Part shown: positions 12,423 through 19,939 of the stretch, piece by piece
Layout of the letters: each line of letters opens with the position of its first letter
Position numbering within the stretch: the stretch's first letter is position 1
Virus record (IMG/VR): IMGVR_UViG_3300045945_000195
Coordinates: 1 to 26,132 of that record
Source of the DNA: a virus
Length of the DNA stretch: 26,132 nucleotides
Direction: 5' to 3' (one strand)
The notes under the pieces: model-generated
What the model was told of the DNA's origin: nothing
The model's input: the letters and a program-made list of their open reading frames with translations, nothing else
Database searches by the model: none
Translations under genes and position numbers: made by a program

Positions 12423-12733
12423 TGCTTGCTCCTCTTGGTTTTCGGTTTTGGCTTGAGCCCGCGGGCATTCATGGCCAGCTGGTAACGCAGCTCGTGGGCG
12501 TCCTCGATGCGGATCGGGCCGGCTCTTCGTTCCGGGTGTGCGGCCTCGATGCGGGCAATGCCGATCGTCTTCTCGTGCAGCAAGCGCAGCAGGATTGCCG
12601 CCGGCCCATCGGTGATGCCCTCACGGCTCCAGCGCCGGCTGGTGCCGTCGCTCACCCCGATCAGCTTGGCCAGGCCGACCTGGGTGATGCCGAGATCGGC
12701 CAGCATGGTGTGGAACTGCTCGGCGGTGATCAT
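12419..12733 (-). CDS. HTH (XRE-like) transcriptional regulator, 104 aa
   Basis: The start at 12733 overlaps the preceding stop by four bases. Residues 1-45 form a helix-turn-helix: 'TAEQFHTMLADLGITQVGLAKLIGVSDGTSRRWSREG', with the Q-x-x-L-A-x-x-x-G-V-S turn and 'RRWSREG' as recognition helix end. The rest is helical and basic (ending KPKPKTKRSKQ). It may regulate this side module, which has its own divergent control region. Confidence 0.75.
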   Translation of the reverse strand: MITAEQFHTMLADLGITQVGLAKLIGVSDGTSRRWSREGITDGPAAILLRLLHEKTIGIARIEAAHPERRAGPIRIEDAHELRYQLAMNARGLKPKPKTKRSKQ

Positions 12734-12987
12734 GAGAGGATCCCTGCTTCGATGAGGATGCCGCGCGCTCCGAGCGAACCTGGAATGCGACCTGACCACA
12801 GGCATCGACCGTTCGCGTAGACCGAGCCGTGCCATTGCCATCCGCGGTTCTGGCCGCGCGGCTTGTACCGGATGCGAACCGACTTGCCGCGCGACACGAC
12901 CACGGAGTACAGCGTGCCATCGACACTGCAGGTCCGCGTCCAGCCGCTGATGCTCTCGTGCTTGGGTCCAATCAATTCGTACTTCAT
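12730..12987 (-). CDS. hypothetical protein, 85 aa
   Basis: Third gene of the minus-strand side module, joined to its neighbours by four-base overlaps on both ends. It is predicted to be beta-rich (YSVVVSRGKSVRIRYKP, WQWHGSVYANGRCLWSG), which fits a small beta-barrel or SH3-like fold. No family is recognised and no membrane segment is present. Confidence 0.55.
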   Translation of the reverse strand: MKYELIGPKHESISGWTRTCSVDGTLYSVVVSRGKSVRIRYKPRGQNRGWQWHGSVYANGRCLWSGRIPGSLGARGILIEAGILS

Positions 12988-13511
12988 GCTGCGGTCTCCT
13001 CTGCCGGCTTCCAGCTGGCGAGCCGGCGCTCGAACTCGGCGAGATCGGCGCGGGCGTTCTTGATGCCGGCGGCCAGTTCTTTGCGGTGCTGCCGGTAGAG
13101 CGACACGTAGGTCTGCCGCATGAAGCCGTCGCGGTCCCGATCGATGTCGCGATCGGCAAAGTCGGCAGGGCGCTCGACCGTGCCCTTGTTGCCGTGCTTC
13201 CAGCGGAAGGCCGGATTGATCTCGTATTCCAGCGTCGCCGGCGGGTTGGCCAGGAAGTCGGCCAGCAGCGCCTCGGTGCGGGCGATGTAGCCGACCAGGT
13301 GCTCGATCACGATCGGCAGCGCATCGCAGGCGACCTCGATGGGACGAAACTTGGCGCCCATGCAGCTCGCCGTCTGCCAGCCCTGGTGGCGTGGCCGCCG
13401 GTAGCCGTGGTGGGCGATGATGGCGTCGCAGATGTCGCCGCAGGTGTCGTTCTTGGGATAACCGCGCACCGTCTTGATGACGCGCATGCAGATCTGGCAG
13501 TGGGTGGTCAT
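12984..13511 (-). CDS. hypothetical protein with a CxxC motif, 175 aa
   Basis: The start at 13511 (MTTHCQICMRVIK) is preceded by GGAGGGCAACCGA; a longer frame adds six residues up to 13529. It has 'CQIC' at 5-8 and 'DTCGDICDAIIAHHGY' near 28-43, so a zinc site is likely. The C-terminal 60 residues are a charged helix (YRQHRKELAAGIKNARADLAEFERRL). First gene of the side module; promoter expected in 13512-13578. Confidence 0.6.
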   Translation of the reverse strand: MTTHCQICMRVIKTVRGYPKNDTCGDICDAIIAHHGYRRPRHQGWQTASCMGAKFRPIEVACDALPIVIEHLVGYIARTEALLADFLANPPATLEYEINPAFRWKHGNKGTVERPADFADRDIDRDRDGFMRQTYVSLYRQHRKELAAGIKNARADLAEFERRLASWKPAEETAA

Positions 13512-13578
13512 TCGGTTGCCCTCCTTCATGGCCTCCTCAGATAGGCAAAAACGTCCTACCGGTCAAGGATGCCTGGCC
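13512..13578. promoter_or_regulatory. divergent intergenic region with operator-like dyad
   Basis: The 67 bases between the minus side module and the plus late genes contain TAGG (13542-13545) and CCTA (13555-13558) flanking AT-rich CAAAAACGT. TAGG...CCTA is the arm sequence of the dyad at 8833-8847, but the centre is 9 bases instead of 5, so common recognition is uncertain. No convincing -35/-10 pair is visible on either strand. Confidence 0.35.
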
Positions 13579-13755
13579 ATGGTCACGGAGCTCGCACCGG
13601 ATGACGAGGCCTTCTCGGTCATCCTCGCCCGCCTCACCGCCATCGAGCAGCGCCTGGTGAGCATCGAGCGCCTGATGATCGGCATCAGCTACTGGGCATT
13701 GCGGCCGGTCGGCCACGTCGACAGCACCGGCAAGGTGCATTTGGATGAGCAATGA
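13579..13755 (+). CDS. small hypothetical protein, 58 aa
   Basis: The start at 13579 (MVTELAPDDEAF) was chosen because the upstream part of the frame overlaps the divergent gene. Residues 10-33 form an amphipathic helix with heptad spacing (FSVILARLTAIEQRLVSIERLMIG). A short hydrophobic stretch follows, then an acidic tail. Its stop overlaps the next start (ATGA). It may partner the membrane protein that follows. Confidence 0.6.
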   Translation: MVTELAPDDEAFSVILARLTAIEQRLVSIERLMIGISYWALRPVGHVDSTGKVHLDEQ

Positions 13756-13988
13756 ACCCAGGACCGCTGGAAGAAGGCGTCAAGGTCGCCGGTCATGTGA
13801 CCGAGGCGCTCAAGTCCTCCCCGATCCTGCTCGCCCTCGTGCTGCTCAATGCCGCCATCGTCGGCTTCTTGTTCTGGTCCGAATACCAGGCCAGCAACCG
13901 CGCCTCGGAAACCCGCGAGCTGTTCAAGGCCATGTTCAATCAATGCCTGCAACGCTCCCAAGCAGGCCAAGATCAGGCCAGCTCTTGA
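13752..13988 (+). CDS. single-span membrane protein, holin-like candidate, 78 aa
   Basis: Residues 23-43 (SPILLALVLLNAAIVGFLFW) are one clear membrane span, preceded by a short acidic/basic head and followed by a charged helix (EYQASNRASETRELFKAMFNQ). Similar small proteins are encoded before terminase genes in alphaproteobacterial phages and are sometimes called holin-like. No endolysin is seen nearby, so lysis function is only a suggestion. Translationally coupled to the preceding gene. Confidence 0.6.
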   Translation: MNPGPLEEGVKVAGHVTEALKSSPILLALVLLNAAIVGFLFWSEYQASNRASETRELFKAMFNQCLQRSQAGQDQASS

Positions 13989-14022
13989 CCACAAGCACAG
14001 CATCAGTAAGCCTGCCGGCCTC

Positions 14023-14532
14023 ATGAGCAGGCAAGAGCACACAGAGCCCAAACGTAAGGCCCCCAGAACCGCCTGGCAGCCAGGTCAGTCCGGTAATCCA
14101 GCCGGACGCAAGAAGCGATCATGGGGTGACAACGACGTCACCAAGATCGCCCGCGAATGGTCCCCACAAGCCATGAATACTCTCGTCGAGATATTCATGG
14201 ACAAGTCAGTTACACCAGGTGTCAGAGCTACTTGCGCCGAGAAGATCATCGAACGAGCCTACGGCAAAGCTCCCCAAATCTCCGCCCACATCCACGCCAG
14301 AGCTAAGCCCCAAGACCTAAGCGATGATCAACTGTTGAGGATCATAGCAGGTGAACCACTGACTTCAGTTCTCGCTGATCCGCTAACCATCGAACACGAA
14401 CCAATCGCCGCTGATCCGCAGCCAATCACTGCAGATGTGCAACATTCATCGGAGGAATTGGCGCGAGATCACGATGTGATCTCTGCTCTACCGGGCGAGC
14501 CTGAGCCCGGTACCACTGACCGCTCGTGCTGA
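14023..14532 (+). CDS. DUF5681-like protein, possible small terminase subunit, 169 aa
   Basis: The N-terminus carries 'WQPGQSGNPAGRKKRSW' (residues 18-34), the PGQSGNPxGR motif of DUF5681-type proteins, which are commonly encoded beside large terminase genes. A helical segment follows (MNTLVEIFMDKSVTPGVRATCAEKIIERAYGK), reminiscent of small terminase subunits that bind packaging sites. The C-terminal 60 residues are acidic and low-complexity. The gene is visibly less G+C-rich than its neighbours, with many A-ending codons, which suggests a different origin. The large terminase is about 0.8 kb downstream. Confidence 0.6.
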   Translation: MSRQEHTEPKRKAPRTAWQPGQSGNPAGRKKRSWGDNDVTKIAREWSPQAMNTLVEIFMDKSVTPGVRATCAEKIIERAYGKAPQISAHIHARAKPQDLSDDQLLRIIAGEPLTSVLADPLTIEHEPIAADPQPITADVQHSSEELARDHDVISALPGEPEPGTTDRSC

Positions 14533-14807
14533 CCTGCCGATCGCTATGGGTCTAGACATGGGTAGGCTTGCGATCGAGCGAGAATACTCAGTAATATCAA
14601 TGAGCTTGCGCGGATTATACCTCCGCACGCTGAGGGGGTGGGCCTCGGTTGCCTCGACCCCCCCTCCCCGGATAGCATTCGGACGAGGCTCATCGGCTGT
14701 CAAAGTCTTGGGGCCCCTCATCCGAAGCTCTGACCCCCTTTGTGCTGTTAACGCGCGAGACGTTTTGCTGTTAACGCGAGACGAAATGGACGTAGGGATG
14801 AGACGAA
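14533..14807. repeat. intergenic region with direct repeats (packaging-site candidate)
   Basis: This 275-base stretch between the putative small terminase and the next gene has no convincing gene. It holds two copies of GCTGTTAACGCG...AGACG (14744-14762 and 14767-14783), each with GTTAAC, followed by three copies of GACGAAAT (14780, 14802 and 14814 approximately) that run into the next gene start. A C/G-rich tract (14655-14671) and an imperfect hairpin (14680-14724) lie before them. Repeats beside terminase genes are typical of pac or cos recognition sites; that role is inference. Confidence 0.45.
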
Positions 14808-15122
14808 ATGGCGGGACGAAATAGACGGTACGGGAGTGATGCGGAGCGGAAGGCTGCCTGGCGTGCGCGGCAGCGTGAGGAAGGAACTGTTGTGGAGCTT
14901 CCTGGTAGTGAGGATGCGTGGGTGAGACGGCAGCAGGCGCATCCGACCGTGCATGATGCGCGGGTGAAGTTGGTGCGGCAGTATGTTGCGGCGCCTGGGA
15001 AGTGGCCGGACGGGATTGACTGGCCTGGGTGGGATGAGCCGCACGAGCTTTGGTACACGGGGCACGAGGGTTATTGGGCGGGTGCGCGGTTGTTGCTGGA
15101 GCGGGATCATGAGGGGGCCTGA
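14808..15122 (+). CDS. hypothetical protein, 104 aa
   Basis: The protein starts 'MAGRNRRYGSDAERKAAWRARQREEG', a basic helical stretch typical of small DNA-binding phage proteins, followed by an aromatic C-terminal half (WPGWDEPHELWYTGHEGYWAGARLLL). GGGATGAG lies just upstream of the ATG. The gene overlaps the next one by 14 bases. No family is assigned; position suggests packaging or an HNH-like accessory, without motif support. Confidence 0.58.
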   Translation: MAGRNRRYGSDAERKAAWRARQREEGTVVELPGSEDAWVRRQQAHPTVHDARVKLVRQYVAAPGKWPDGIDWPGWDEPHELWYTGHEGYWAGARLLLERDHEGA

Positions 15123-15273
15123 GCGGCCGGTGGTTGTGGAGCCGTTGGGTTATGGGCGGAGCCGGGTGAGGGATGTTCCGCGGCGGCGGGCTTACATGAA
15201 GGATTACATGCGGCGCTGGCGGCGGAAGGCTCAGGATAAGGTTGTGGTGAAGCGAGGATTGTCGGGCCCGTGA
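15109..15273 (+). CDS. small basic protein, 54 aa
   Basis: The frame begins with ATG at 15109 inside the end of the previous gene. It is short and strongly basic, with 'RRRAYMKDYMRRWRRK', a YM-x-x-YM-type helix seen in small phage proteins near terminase. It could bind DNA. Function is unknown. Confidence 0.5.
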   Translation: MRGPERPVVVEPLGYGRSRVRDVPRRRAYMKDYMRRWRRKAQDKVVVKRGLSGP

Positions 15274-15287
15274 GGCCTGATGACGCG

Positions 15288-15335
15288 GGCCGGCGCTGGC
15301 GTGTTTGCCCTCACAAGCCTGTCCAAGCGCCGGCC
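15288..15335. other. 10-bp inverted repeat before the large terminase gene
   Basis: GGCCGGCGCT (15288-15297) pairs perfectly with 15326-15335 around a 28-base loop. No U-run follows. The loop includes TTGCCCTCACAAG, faintly like the core of the 30-nt-loop hairpins, but the invariant GG, A1 and G30 positions are not met. It could be a packaging or regulatory structure ahead of the terminase start at 15354. Confidence 0.45.
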
Positions 15336-15353
15336 TGACGTTTGGGGGTTTTC

Positions 15354-16820
15354 ATGGACGAGTTGACGAAGGAGCGCTGCGCCGAGGTGGTGCGGCAAAG
15401 ACGGTTGCTGCGTGCGGATCTGGTGGGGTGGTGCAGGCATTGCGGGTTCGAGCCGGCGCGGCATCACCGGTTTCTGTTGGGGAAGCTGGAGGAGCTGGCA
15501 AGAGGGAAGGGCGGTCGGCTGGCGATCTTCATGCCGCCGGGGAGTGCGAAGAGCACTTACGGGTCGATCCTGTTCCTGCCGTGGTATTTTGCGCTCTATC
15601 CCAAGCACCAGGTGATCACTGCCTCGCACACGGCCGAACTGGCGGAGAAATGGGGCAGGCGGGTGCGGAACCTGATTGCCGAGCATCATCGCGTGCTCGA
15701 CTACAACCTTTCCGGCACCAACCAGGCGGCCGGGCGCTGGGAGACCAACCAGGGCGGCGAGTATTTCGCCGCGGGGGTCGGTGGTGCGATCGCCGGCTGG
15801 CGCGGCGATCTCGTGGTCATCGACGACCCGGTAAGGTCACGCGAGGATGCGCAGAGCAAGCCCCTGCGCGACAAGACCTGGAACTGGTACCGCACCGACG
15901 TCTATCCCAGGCTCAAGCCAGGCGGCCGTATCGCGTTGATCCAGACGCGGTGGCACGAGGATGATTTGGCGGGAAAGATCCTCGCCGATCGCGAGTTCGG
16001 CGGTGACCAGTGGGAAGTGATATCATTGCCTGCACTCGCCGAGAAGGACGATGCGCTCGGCAGAAAGCCGGGCGAGGCGCTCTGGCCGGAATGGGAGCCA
16101 TTGGCCGAGCTGGAGCGCAAGCGCAAGGCAATGACGGCCTCCGACTGGAATGCGCTGTTCATGCAGCGGCCGGCGCCGGAGGAGGGCGGCTACTTCCAGG
16201 CCCACTGGCTCAAGCCCTATGACGTGCTGCCGAAGAAGGACACGCTGCGCGTCTATGGCGCCTCCGACTATGCCGTGACCGGCGACGGTGGTGACTACAC
16301 CGTGCATATGGTGGTCGGCCTCGATCCCGATGGGAGGATGTACCTGCTCGACGTCTGGCGGCAGCAGGCGACGCCGGACCGCTGGGTCGAGGCCTTCTGC
16401 GATCTGGTCAAGCTGTGGAAGCCGATGGCCTGGGCGGAGGAGCAGGGCCACATCAGGAGCGGCATCGGCCCGTTCCTGGAGCGACGGCAGCGCGAGCGCA
16501 GCGCCTACGTCGCCAGAGAGCAGTTCCCCACGCGGGGCGACAAGGAAATCCGCGCACAGTCGATCCGCGGCCGCATCGCCATGGATGGATTGTACGTGCC
16601 CGAGCGCGCGCAATGGTACCCGGCGCTGCAGCACGAGCTGCTCACCTTTCCCGACGGCAAGCACGACGACCAGGTCGATGCATTGGGCCTCGTCGGGCAA
16701 TTGCTCGACCAGATGCTCGAAGGCATGCGCCCGGCAGCCGCGACCAAGCGCGATCAGGGCAGCGGCTATCGGCCCACGCGCCCGCGCCTGCCACAGGCAG
16801 GCGACTGGATGGCGTATTAG
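15354..16820 (+). CDS. terL: terminase large subunit, 488 aa
   Basis: The packaging motor has a clear ATPase half and nuclease half. Walker A is 'MPPGSAKST' at 60-68, Walker B 'GDLVVIDDP' at 151-159, and 'TRWHEDDLAGKIL' at 198-210 is the usual segment after the ATPase core. The RNase H-like nuclease has 'ASDYAVTGDGGDYTVHM' at 303-319 (D305 and D311/D314) and 'GKHDDQVDALG' near 441-451, supplying the last acidic residues. Length is normal. It translocates DNA into the prohead through the portal encoded next. The start at 15354 (MDELTKERC) was chosen over upstream TTG codons. Confidence 0.95.
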   Translation: MDELTKERCAEVVRQRRLLRADLVGWCRHCGFEPARHHRFLLGKLEELARGKGGRLAIFMPPGSAKSTYGSILFLPWYFALYPKHQVITASHTAELAEKWGRRVRNLIAEHHRVLDYNLSGTNQAAGRWETNQGGEYFAAGVGGAIAGWRGDLVVIDDPVRSREDAQSKPLRDKTWNWYRTDVYPRLKPGGRIALIQTRWHEDDLAGKILADREFGGDQWEVISLPALAEKDDALGRKPGEALWPEWEPLAELERKRKAMTASDWNALFMQRPAPEEGGYFQAHWLKPYDVLPKKDTLRVYGASDYAVTGDGGDYTVHMVVGLDPDGRMYLLDVWRQQATPDRWVEAFCDLVKLWKPMAWAEEQGHIRSGIGPFLERRQRERSAYVAREQFPTRGDKEIRAQSIRGRIAMDGLYVPERAQWYPALQHELLTFPDGKHDDQVDALGLVGQLLDQMLEGMRPAAATKRDQGSGYRPTRPRLPQAGDWMAY

Positions 16821-16888
16821 GTATCTAATACCTTTTCGAATAGGGTATCTCGAATAGGTATCTAATACCTTTCTGCAAAAGGGTATCG
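16819..16888. repeat. short palindromic repeats between terminase and portal
   Basis: The 69-base gap consists almost wholly of repeats: AGGTAT-CTA-ATACCT at 16819-16833 (overlapping the terminase stop) and again at 16856-16870, plus GGGTATC at 16843 and 16881. Each unit runs into CGAAT-like bases. Both palindromes can form 6-bp hairpins. The last GGGTATC unit, with AAAAGG before it, also serves as the ribosome site of the portal gene, so the repeats may control portal translation or be a protein-binding site. Confidence 0.7.
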
Positions 16889-16889
16889 A

Positions 16890-18980
16890 ATGGCTATCAA
16901 CGGCGCGTCGTCGTCGACATCCGGGTATAGCGCCGATACGCCGCGCGCCGTCGGCGGCGGCTTCACCGGCGACCTCGCCACGCAAACGAGCGATGTCGAC
17001 TACTGGTCGCTGTCACGCTGCAAGCGCGGCTACACCGACTACCTCGGCTCCAAGCGCAACGAGATCCAGGAGCAGCAGGAGGCACGACGCTATCGCCACG
17101 GCGCCCACTGGACCGCGGCGCAGATAAAGACCTTCAACGACCGCAAGCAGCCGGTCGTCACCTTCAACCGCATCGGCCGCAAGCTCGACGGCATCGTCGG
17201 CGTCGCCGAAAGCCTGCGCGCCGACCCGAAAGCCTATCCCACCTCGCCCAAGCACCAGCAAGGCGCCGATCTCGCCACCGCGGCGCTGCGCTCGGCGCTC
17301 GAAGCAAACAAGTTCAAGCAGCGAACCCCCTTCATCGCCGGCGAATGCGCCATCGACGGCTTCGGCGGCATCGAGCTGCAGCTGATGCAACAGGCAAACG
17401 GCTATGAGATCGCCCTCGAAGAGGTCGACAATGAAGGCTTCTTCTACGATCCGCGCAGCAAAAAAGCCGACTTCTCCGATGCCCGCTACATGGGCATGGG
17501 GAAATGGGTCGACGTCGACGTCGCCAAGGACATGCTGCCGGACCACGCCCAGGAACTCGACGACAGCGTCGGCGACGGCGCCGACCTCACCACCAATTCA
17601 GACGGCGACGCCATCTGGTTCATGCCCGCCGGTGACCTCAAATCGGTCCGCCTCGTCTACATCTGCTACCGCCACCGCGGCGGGTGGTGCTGGGCGCTGT
17701 TCACCGGCGCGCACAAGCTCATGGAAGGCAAATCCTACTTCAGCGATCGCCACGGCAAGCCGATCTGCAGCTTCATCATGTTCTGCGCCGCCGTCGATCA
17801 CGACTACGACCGCTACGGCTTTCCGCGCAACCTGAAATCGGCGCAGGACGAGATCAACCAGCGCCGCTCCAAAGGCCTGCACGAGCTGAACACCCGACGC
17901 ATCATCGCCGAGAAAGGTGCCTTCGACGACGTCGAGAAAGCCCGCCAGGAGGCCGTGCGCCCCGATGGCGTCGTCGAGCGCAACAAAGGCTACGAAGCCG
18001 AGTTCGACGACGCCAAGAAGCAGCAGGACATCATGGGCCAGCTGCGCTTCCTCGAGGACGCCAAGGCCGAAATCGAAAACTTCGGCCCCAACCCGGCACT
18101 CATGGGCGACCAGGGCATCGCCAACCGCTCGGGAAGAGCCATCGCGCTGATGCAGAAAGCCGGCATCGCCGAGCTCGGCCCCTACACCATCGAATATCGC
18201 AACTGGAAGCTGCGCGTCTACGAGGCGGTCTTCCACGCCATCAAGAAATACTGGACCAACGAACGCTGGATCCGCGTCACCGACGACGACGGCATCATGC
18301 AGTTCGTCCAGATCAATGCCCTGCAGATGGGCCCCATGGGCATGCCGCAGATGGTCAACGTCATCGGCCAGCTCGACGTCGATATCGTGCTCGATGAAGG
18401 CCCCGACACCGTCACCATGATGGCCGACATGTACGAAACGCTCGCCCAGATCGTCCCGGCGATCGCCCCCATGCTCAAGCCGCCGGAAGTGCAAGCCGTC
18501 GTCACCATGCTGATCGAAACCTCGCCGCTCTCGGCACAGCACAAACGAAATTTCCGGCAGGCGCAGATGCAATCGCAACAGCCGGATCCGCTCCAAGCCC
18601 AAGCCGCGCAGATCCAGCTCGCGCAAGGCCAGGCCGAGGTCGGCGAGACGCAGAGCAAGACCATCCTCAACATGGCCAAGGCGCAAGCCGAAGGCATGCC
18701 CGATGCGCCGGCAGCACCGCAGATGGCCGAGTTCGAGGTGCCGCCGATCGTGCAGATCGAAAAGGCCCTCGCCGACATCGACAAAACTCGCGCCGATGCC
18801 GAGCACAAGCGAAGCCAATCCGTCGGCGAAGCCCAGGTCGCGCGCCTGGCGCCGATCGACTACGTGCAGAAGGCGATGGAAGCAGCACACTCGCGCGCCT
18901 ACGACGTCGCCGATCTGCGCTTGCGCAAGTACGAGGCCGACAGCGCACGGCAAGCACAAGCGCGTTCACGCGCGTCTTAA
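16890..18980 (+). CDS. portal protein, P22 gp1-like, 696 aa
   Basis: Size, position after terminase and sequence pattern fit the P22-type portal that forms the dodecameric DNA gate. Typical segments are 'PVVTFNRIGRKLDGIVGVAESLRADPKAYP' near 88-117, 'FGGIELQ', 'FYDPRSKKADFSDARYM', 'FGFPRNLKSAQDEIN'-like 'YGFPRNLKSAQDEINQRRS' near 310-328, and 'PNPALMGD' / 'NRSGRAIALMQKAG'. The last 150 residues are Q- and A-rich helices, matching the barrel helix of P22 portal. The last codons overlap a 20-base repeat (18959-18978) found again after the coat gene. Confidence 0.9.
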   Translation: MAINGASSSTSGYSADTPRAVGGGFTGDLATQTSDVDYWSLSRCKRGYTDYLGSKRNEIQEQQEARRYRHGAHWTAAQIKTFNDRKQPVVTFNRIGRKLDGIVGVAESLRADPKAYPTSPKHQQGADLATAALRSALEANKFKQRTPFIAGECAIDGFGGIELQLMQQANGYEIALEEVDNEGFFYDPRSKKADFSDARYMGMGKWVDVDVAKDMLPDHAQELDDSVGDGADLTTNSDGDAIWFMPAGDLKSVRLVYICYRHRGGWCWALFTGAHKLMEGKSYFSDRHGKPICSFIMFCAAVDHDYDRYGFPRNLKSAQDEINQRRSKGLHELNTRRIIAEKGAFDDVEKARQEAVRPDGVVERNKGYEAEFDDAKKQQDIMGQLRFLEDAKAEIENFGPNPALMGDQGIANRSGRAIALMQKAGIAELGPYTIEYRNWKLRVYEAVFHAIKKYWTNERWIRVTDDDGIMQFVQINALQMGPMGMPQMVNVIGQLDVDIVLDEGPDTVTMMADMYETLAQIVPAIAPMLKPPEVQAVVTMLIETSPLSAQHKRNFRQAQMQSQQPDPLQAQAAQIQLAQGQAEVGETQSKTILNMAKAQAEGMPDAPAAPQMAEFEVPPIVQIEKALADIDKTRADAEHKRSQSVGEAQVARLAPIDYVQKAMEAAHSRAYDVADLRLRKYEADSARQAQARSRAS
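18959..18978. repeat. 20-bp hairpin repeat, copy 1 (end of portal gene)
   Basis: AGCGCGTTCACGCGCGTCTT is repeated exactly at 22081-22100. GCGCG-TTCA-CGCGC makes a compact hairpin. Here it spans the final portal codons just before the stop. It may act as an RNA-stability or weak termination element. Confidence 0.7.
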
Positions 18981-18999
18981 CGCAAAGTGAGATCGCAGA

Positions 19000-19431
19000 A
19001 TGCCGCCCGCCAGTAAACGCAAACGACGCAGCAGCAACCCCCGGATCAAGTCCGGGGGCAGCAGCGTCACCCCGCAGGTCACCACCACGCTGCTCACCGT
19101 CTCGATCGCCGCCGGACAGTCGGTCTCCGCCGCCGGCGACTGCCGCACCGCCACCCCCGTCCGCCTGCGCATGCCAGCAACCTGGAACGCCGACTACAAA
19201 GCAGAGGTGGTGACCTTCCTCGGCTCCACCGACAACATCAAGTTCTGGAACCTGCATCGCACCGACGGCAGCGAAATCTCGGTGGTCGTGCTGCCAGGCG
19301 ACAACTCCGTCATCCTGCCCACCGACCTCGGGCTCAAGGGCGGCCAGTGGATCAAGATCCGCGCCGGCACCAGGGACAATCCAGTGACGCAGGAAGCGCA
19401 GAGAGATTTCGTGTTCGTGCTGGAGGCCTGA
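19000..19431 (+). CDS. hypothetical structural protein, 143 aa
   Basis: The protein has a basic N-terminus ([19 protein letters not shown]) followed by a beta-rich body ([47 protein letters not shown]), the look of a head fibre, decoration or spike-like virion protein. Part of the N-terminus is encoded by an 8-bp palindrome (19038-19058) that looks like an inserted repeat. It lies between portal and scaffold, a place for small head genes in this phage group. No family is assigned. Confidence 0.62.
   Translation: MPPASKRKRRSSNPRIKSGGSSVTPQVTTTLLTVSIAAGQSVSAAGDCRTATPVRLRMPATWNADYKAEVVTFLGSTDNIKFWNLHRTDGSEISVVVLPGDNSVILPTDLGLKGGQWIKIRAGTRDNPVTQEAQRDFVFVLEA
19038..19058. repeat. GC-rich palindrome inside a gene
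   Basis: CCCCCGGA-TCAAG-TCCGGGGG is a perfect 8-bp stem with a 5-base loop. Palindromes with a CCGG...CCGG core and this centre are common dispersed intergenic repeats in alphaproteobacterial chromosomes. Here it adds the residues NPRIKSGG in frame, like the palindromic elements known to insert into rickettsial and rhizobial genes. Confidence 0.6.
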
Positions 19432-19435
19432 AAGC

Positions 19436-19636
19436 ATGCCGCCCGTCAGTGAACGCCAGCGCCGCGCCATGCAAGCTGCAGCTCACGGCAAATCCACGCT
19501 CGGCATCCCCAAAAAAGTTGGCCAAGAATTCAGCGAGAGCGATCCCGGCGGCAAGTTGCCGGAGAAGAAGAAGCAAACGCGCAGCGCCACCAACTACGGC
19601 AAGATGGTCAGCAGCGCGCGCAACTACGCGAAATAG
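19436..19636 (+). CDS. DUF3008-like small protein, 66 aa
   Basis: The sequence '[30 protein letters not shown]' is very like small conserved proteins of the DUF3008 kind found in phages and bacteria ([14 protein letters not shown] motif). It is basic and lysine-rich at the C-terminus. Function is unknown; in phages it lies among head genes. Spacing to its neighbours is 4 and 9 bases. Confidence 0.68.
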   Translation: MPPVSERQRRAMQAAAHGKSTLGIPKKVGQEFSESDPGGKLPEKKKQTRSATNYGKMVSSARNYAK

Positions 19637-19645
19637 GAGAGCGCC

Positions 19646-19822
19646 ATGACGCTCGGTCTCATCTTCTGGATCCTGATGCTGCTCTGGTTCATCTTCGGCC
19701 TGTACTGGAACTACACCCCAGGACAGCCGCCGAACCTCGGGCCGCTCGGCTCCCACATCCTCCTGTTCATCCTCTTCCTGCTGCTCGGCTGGGCCGAATT
19801 CGGACCGCCGATCCGCAGCTGA
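19646..19822 (+). CDS. small two-span membrane protein, 58 aa
   Basis: The frame, preceded by AGGAGAGCGCC, encodes two hydrophobic segments (LGLIFWILMLLWFIFGLYW and SHILLFILFLLLGWAEF) joined by a proline-rich loop. Small hydrophobic proteins of this shape between portal and scaffold genes occur in other alphaproteobacterial podoviruses. Function is unknown. Confidence 0.68.
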   Translation: MTLGLIFWILMLLWFIFGLYWNYTPGQPPNLGPLGSHILLFILFLLLGWAEFGPPIRS

Positions 19823-19939
19823 CCCTTCCGCAAATTTCGATTTCGTAGCTCGCCGACGAAACAGGCGAGAACGCCCGCGATCGGCGAGACGATCGCGCAC
19901 GCACGGACCCAGCGAGACCGGTCCAGGACGAGAGCCACC
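19823..19939. other. short intergenic region with hairpin
   Basis: The 117 bases before the scaffold gene contain CGCGATC (19876-19882) and GATCGCG (19891-19897), a 7-bp stem with an 8-base loop, without a U-run. ACGAGAG near 19927 is a weak ribosome site for the next gene. No gene or clear promoter is seen. Confidence 0.45.

Noticed and set aside
14560-14640. Possible tRNA in the AT-richer part of the gap
   Set aside because: No cloverleaf arms or T-loop consensus could be found by eye.
14680-14724. Imperfect hairpin containing CGGCTGTCAA, similar to the array core
   Set aside because: Stem has a mismatch, and the core is not at loop positions 11-20; the loop is 27 nt. Probably chance.
14546-14824. 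92-residue plus-strand frame in the gap before the 104-residue protein
   Set aside because: It runs through C/G-rich tracts and direct repeats, has no ribosome site and no protein-like pattern, and overlaps the start of a better gene. I treat the region as intergenic.
15288-15335. Hairpin before terL as a fourteenth member of the 30-nt-loop family
   Set aside because: Its loop is 28 nt, lacks A1, the GG pair and G30, and only loosely resembles the TCAC part of the core.
17598-18959. Long minus-strand frame (453 codons) opposite the portal gene
   Set aside because: It is the antisense shadow of a high-GC gene; the plus-strand frame has clear portal motifs and composition.
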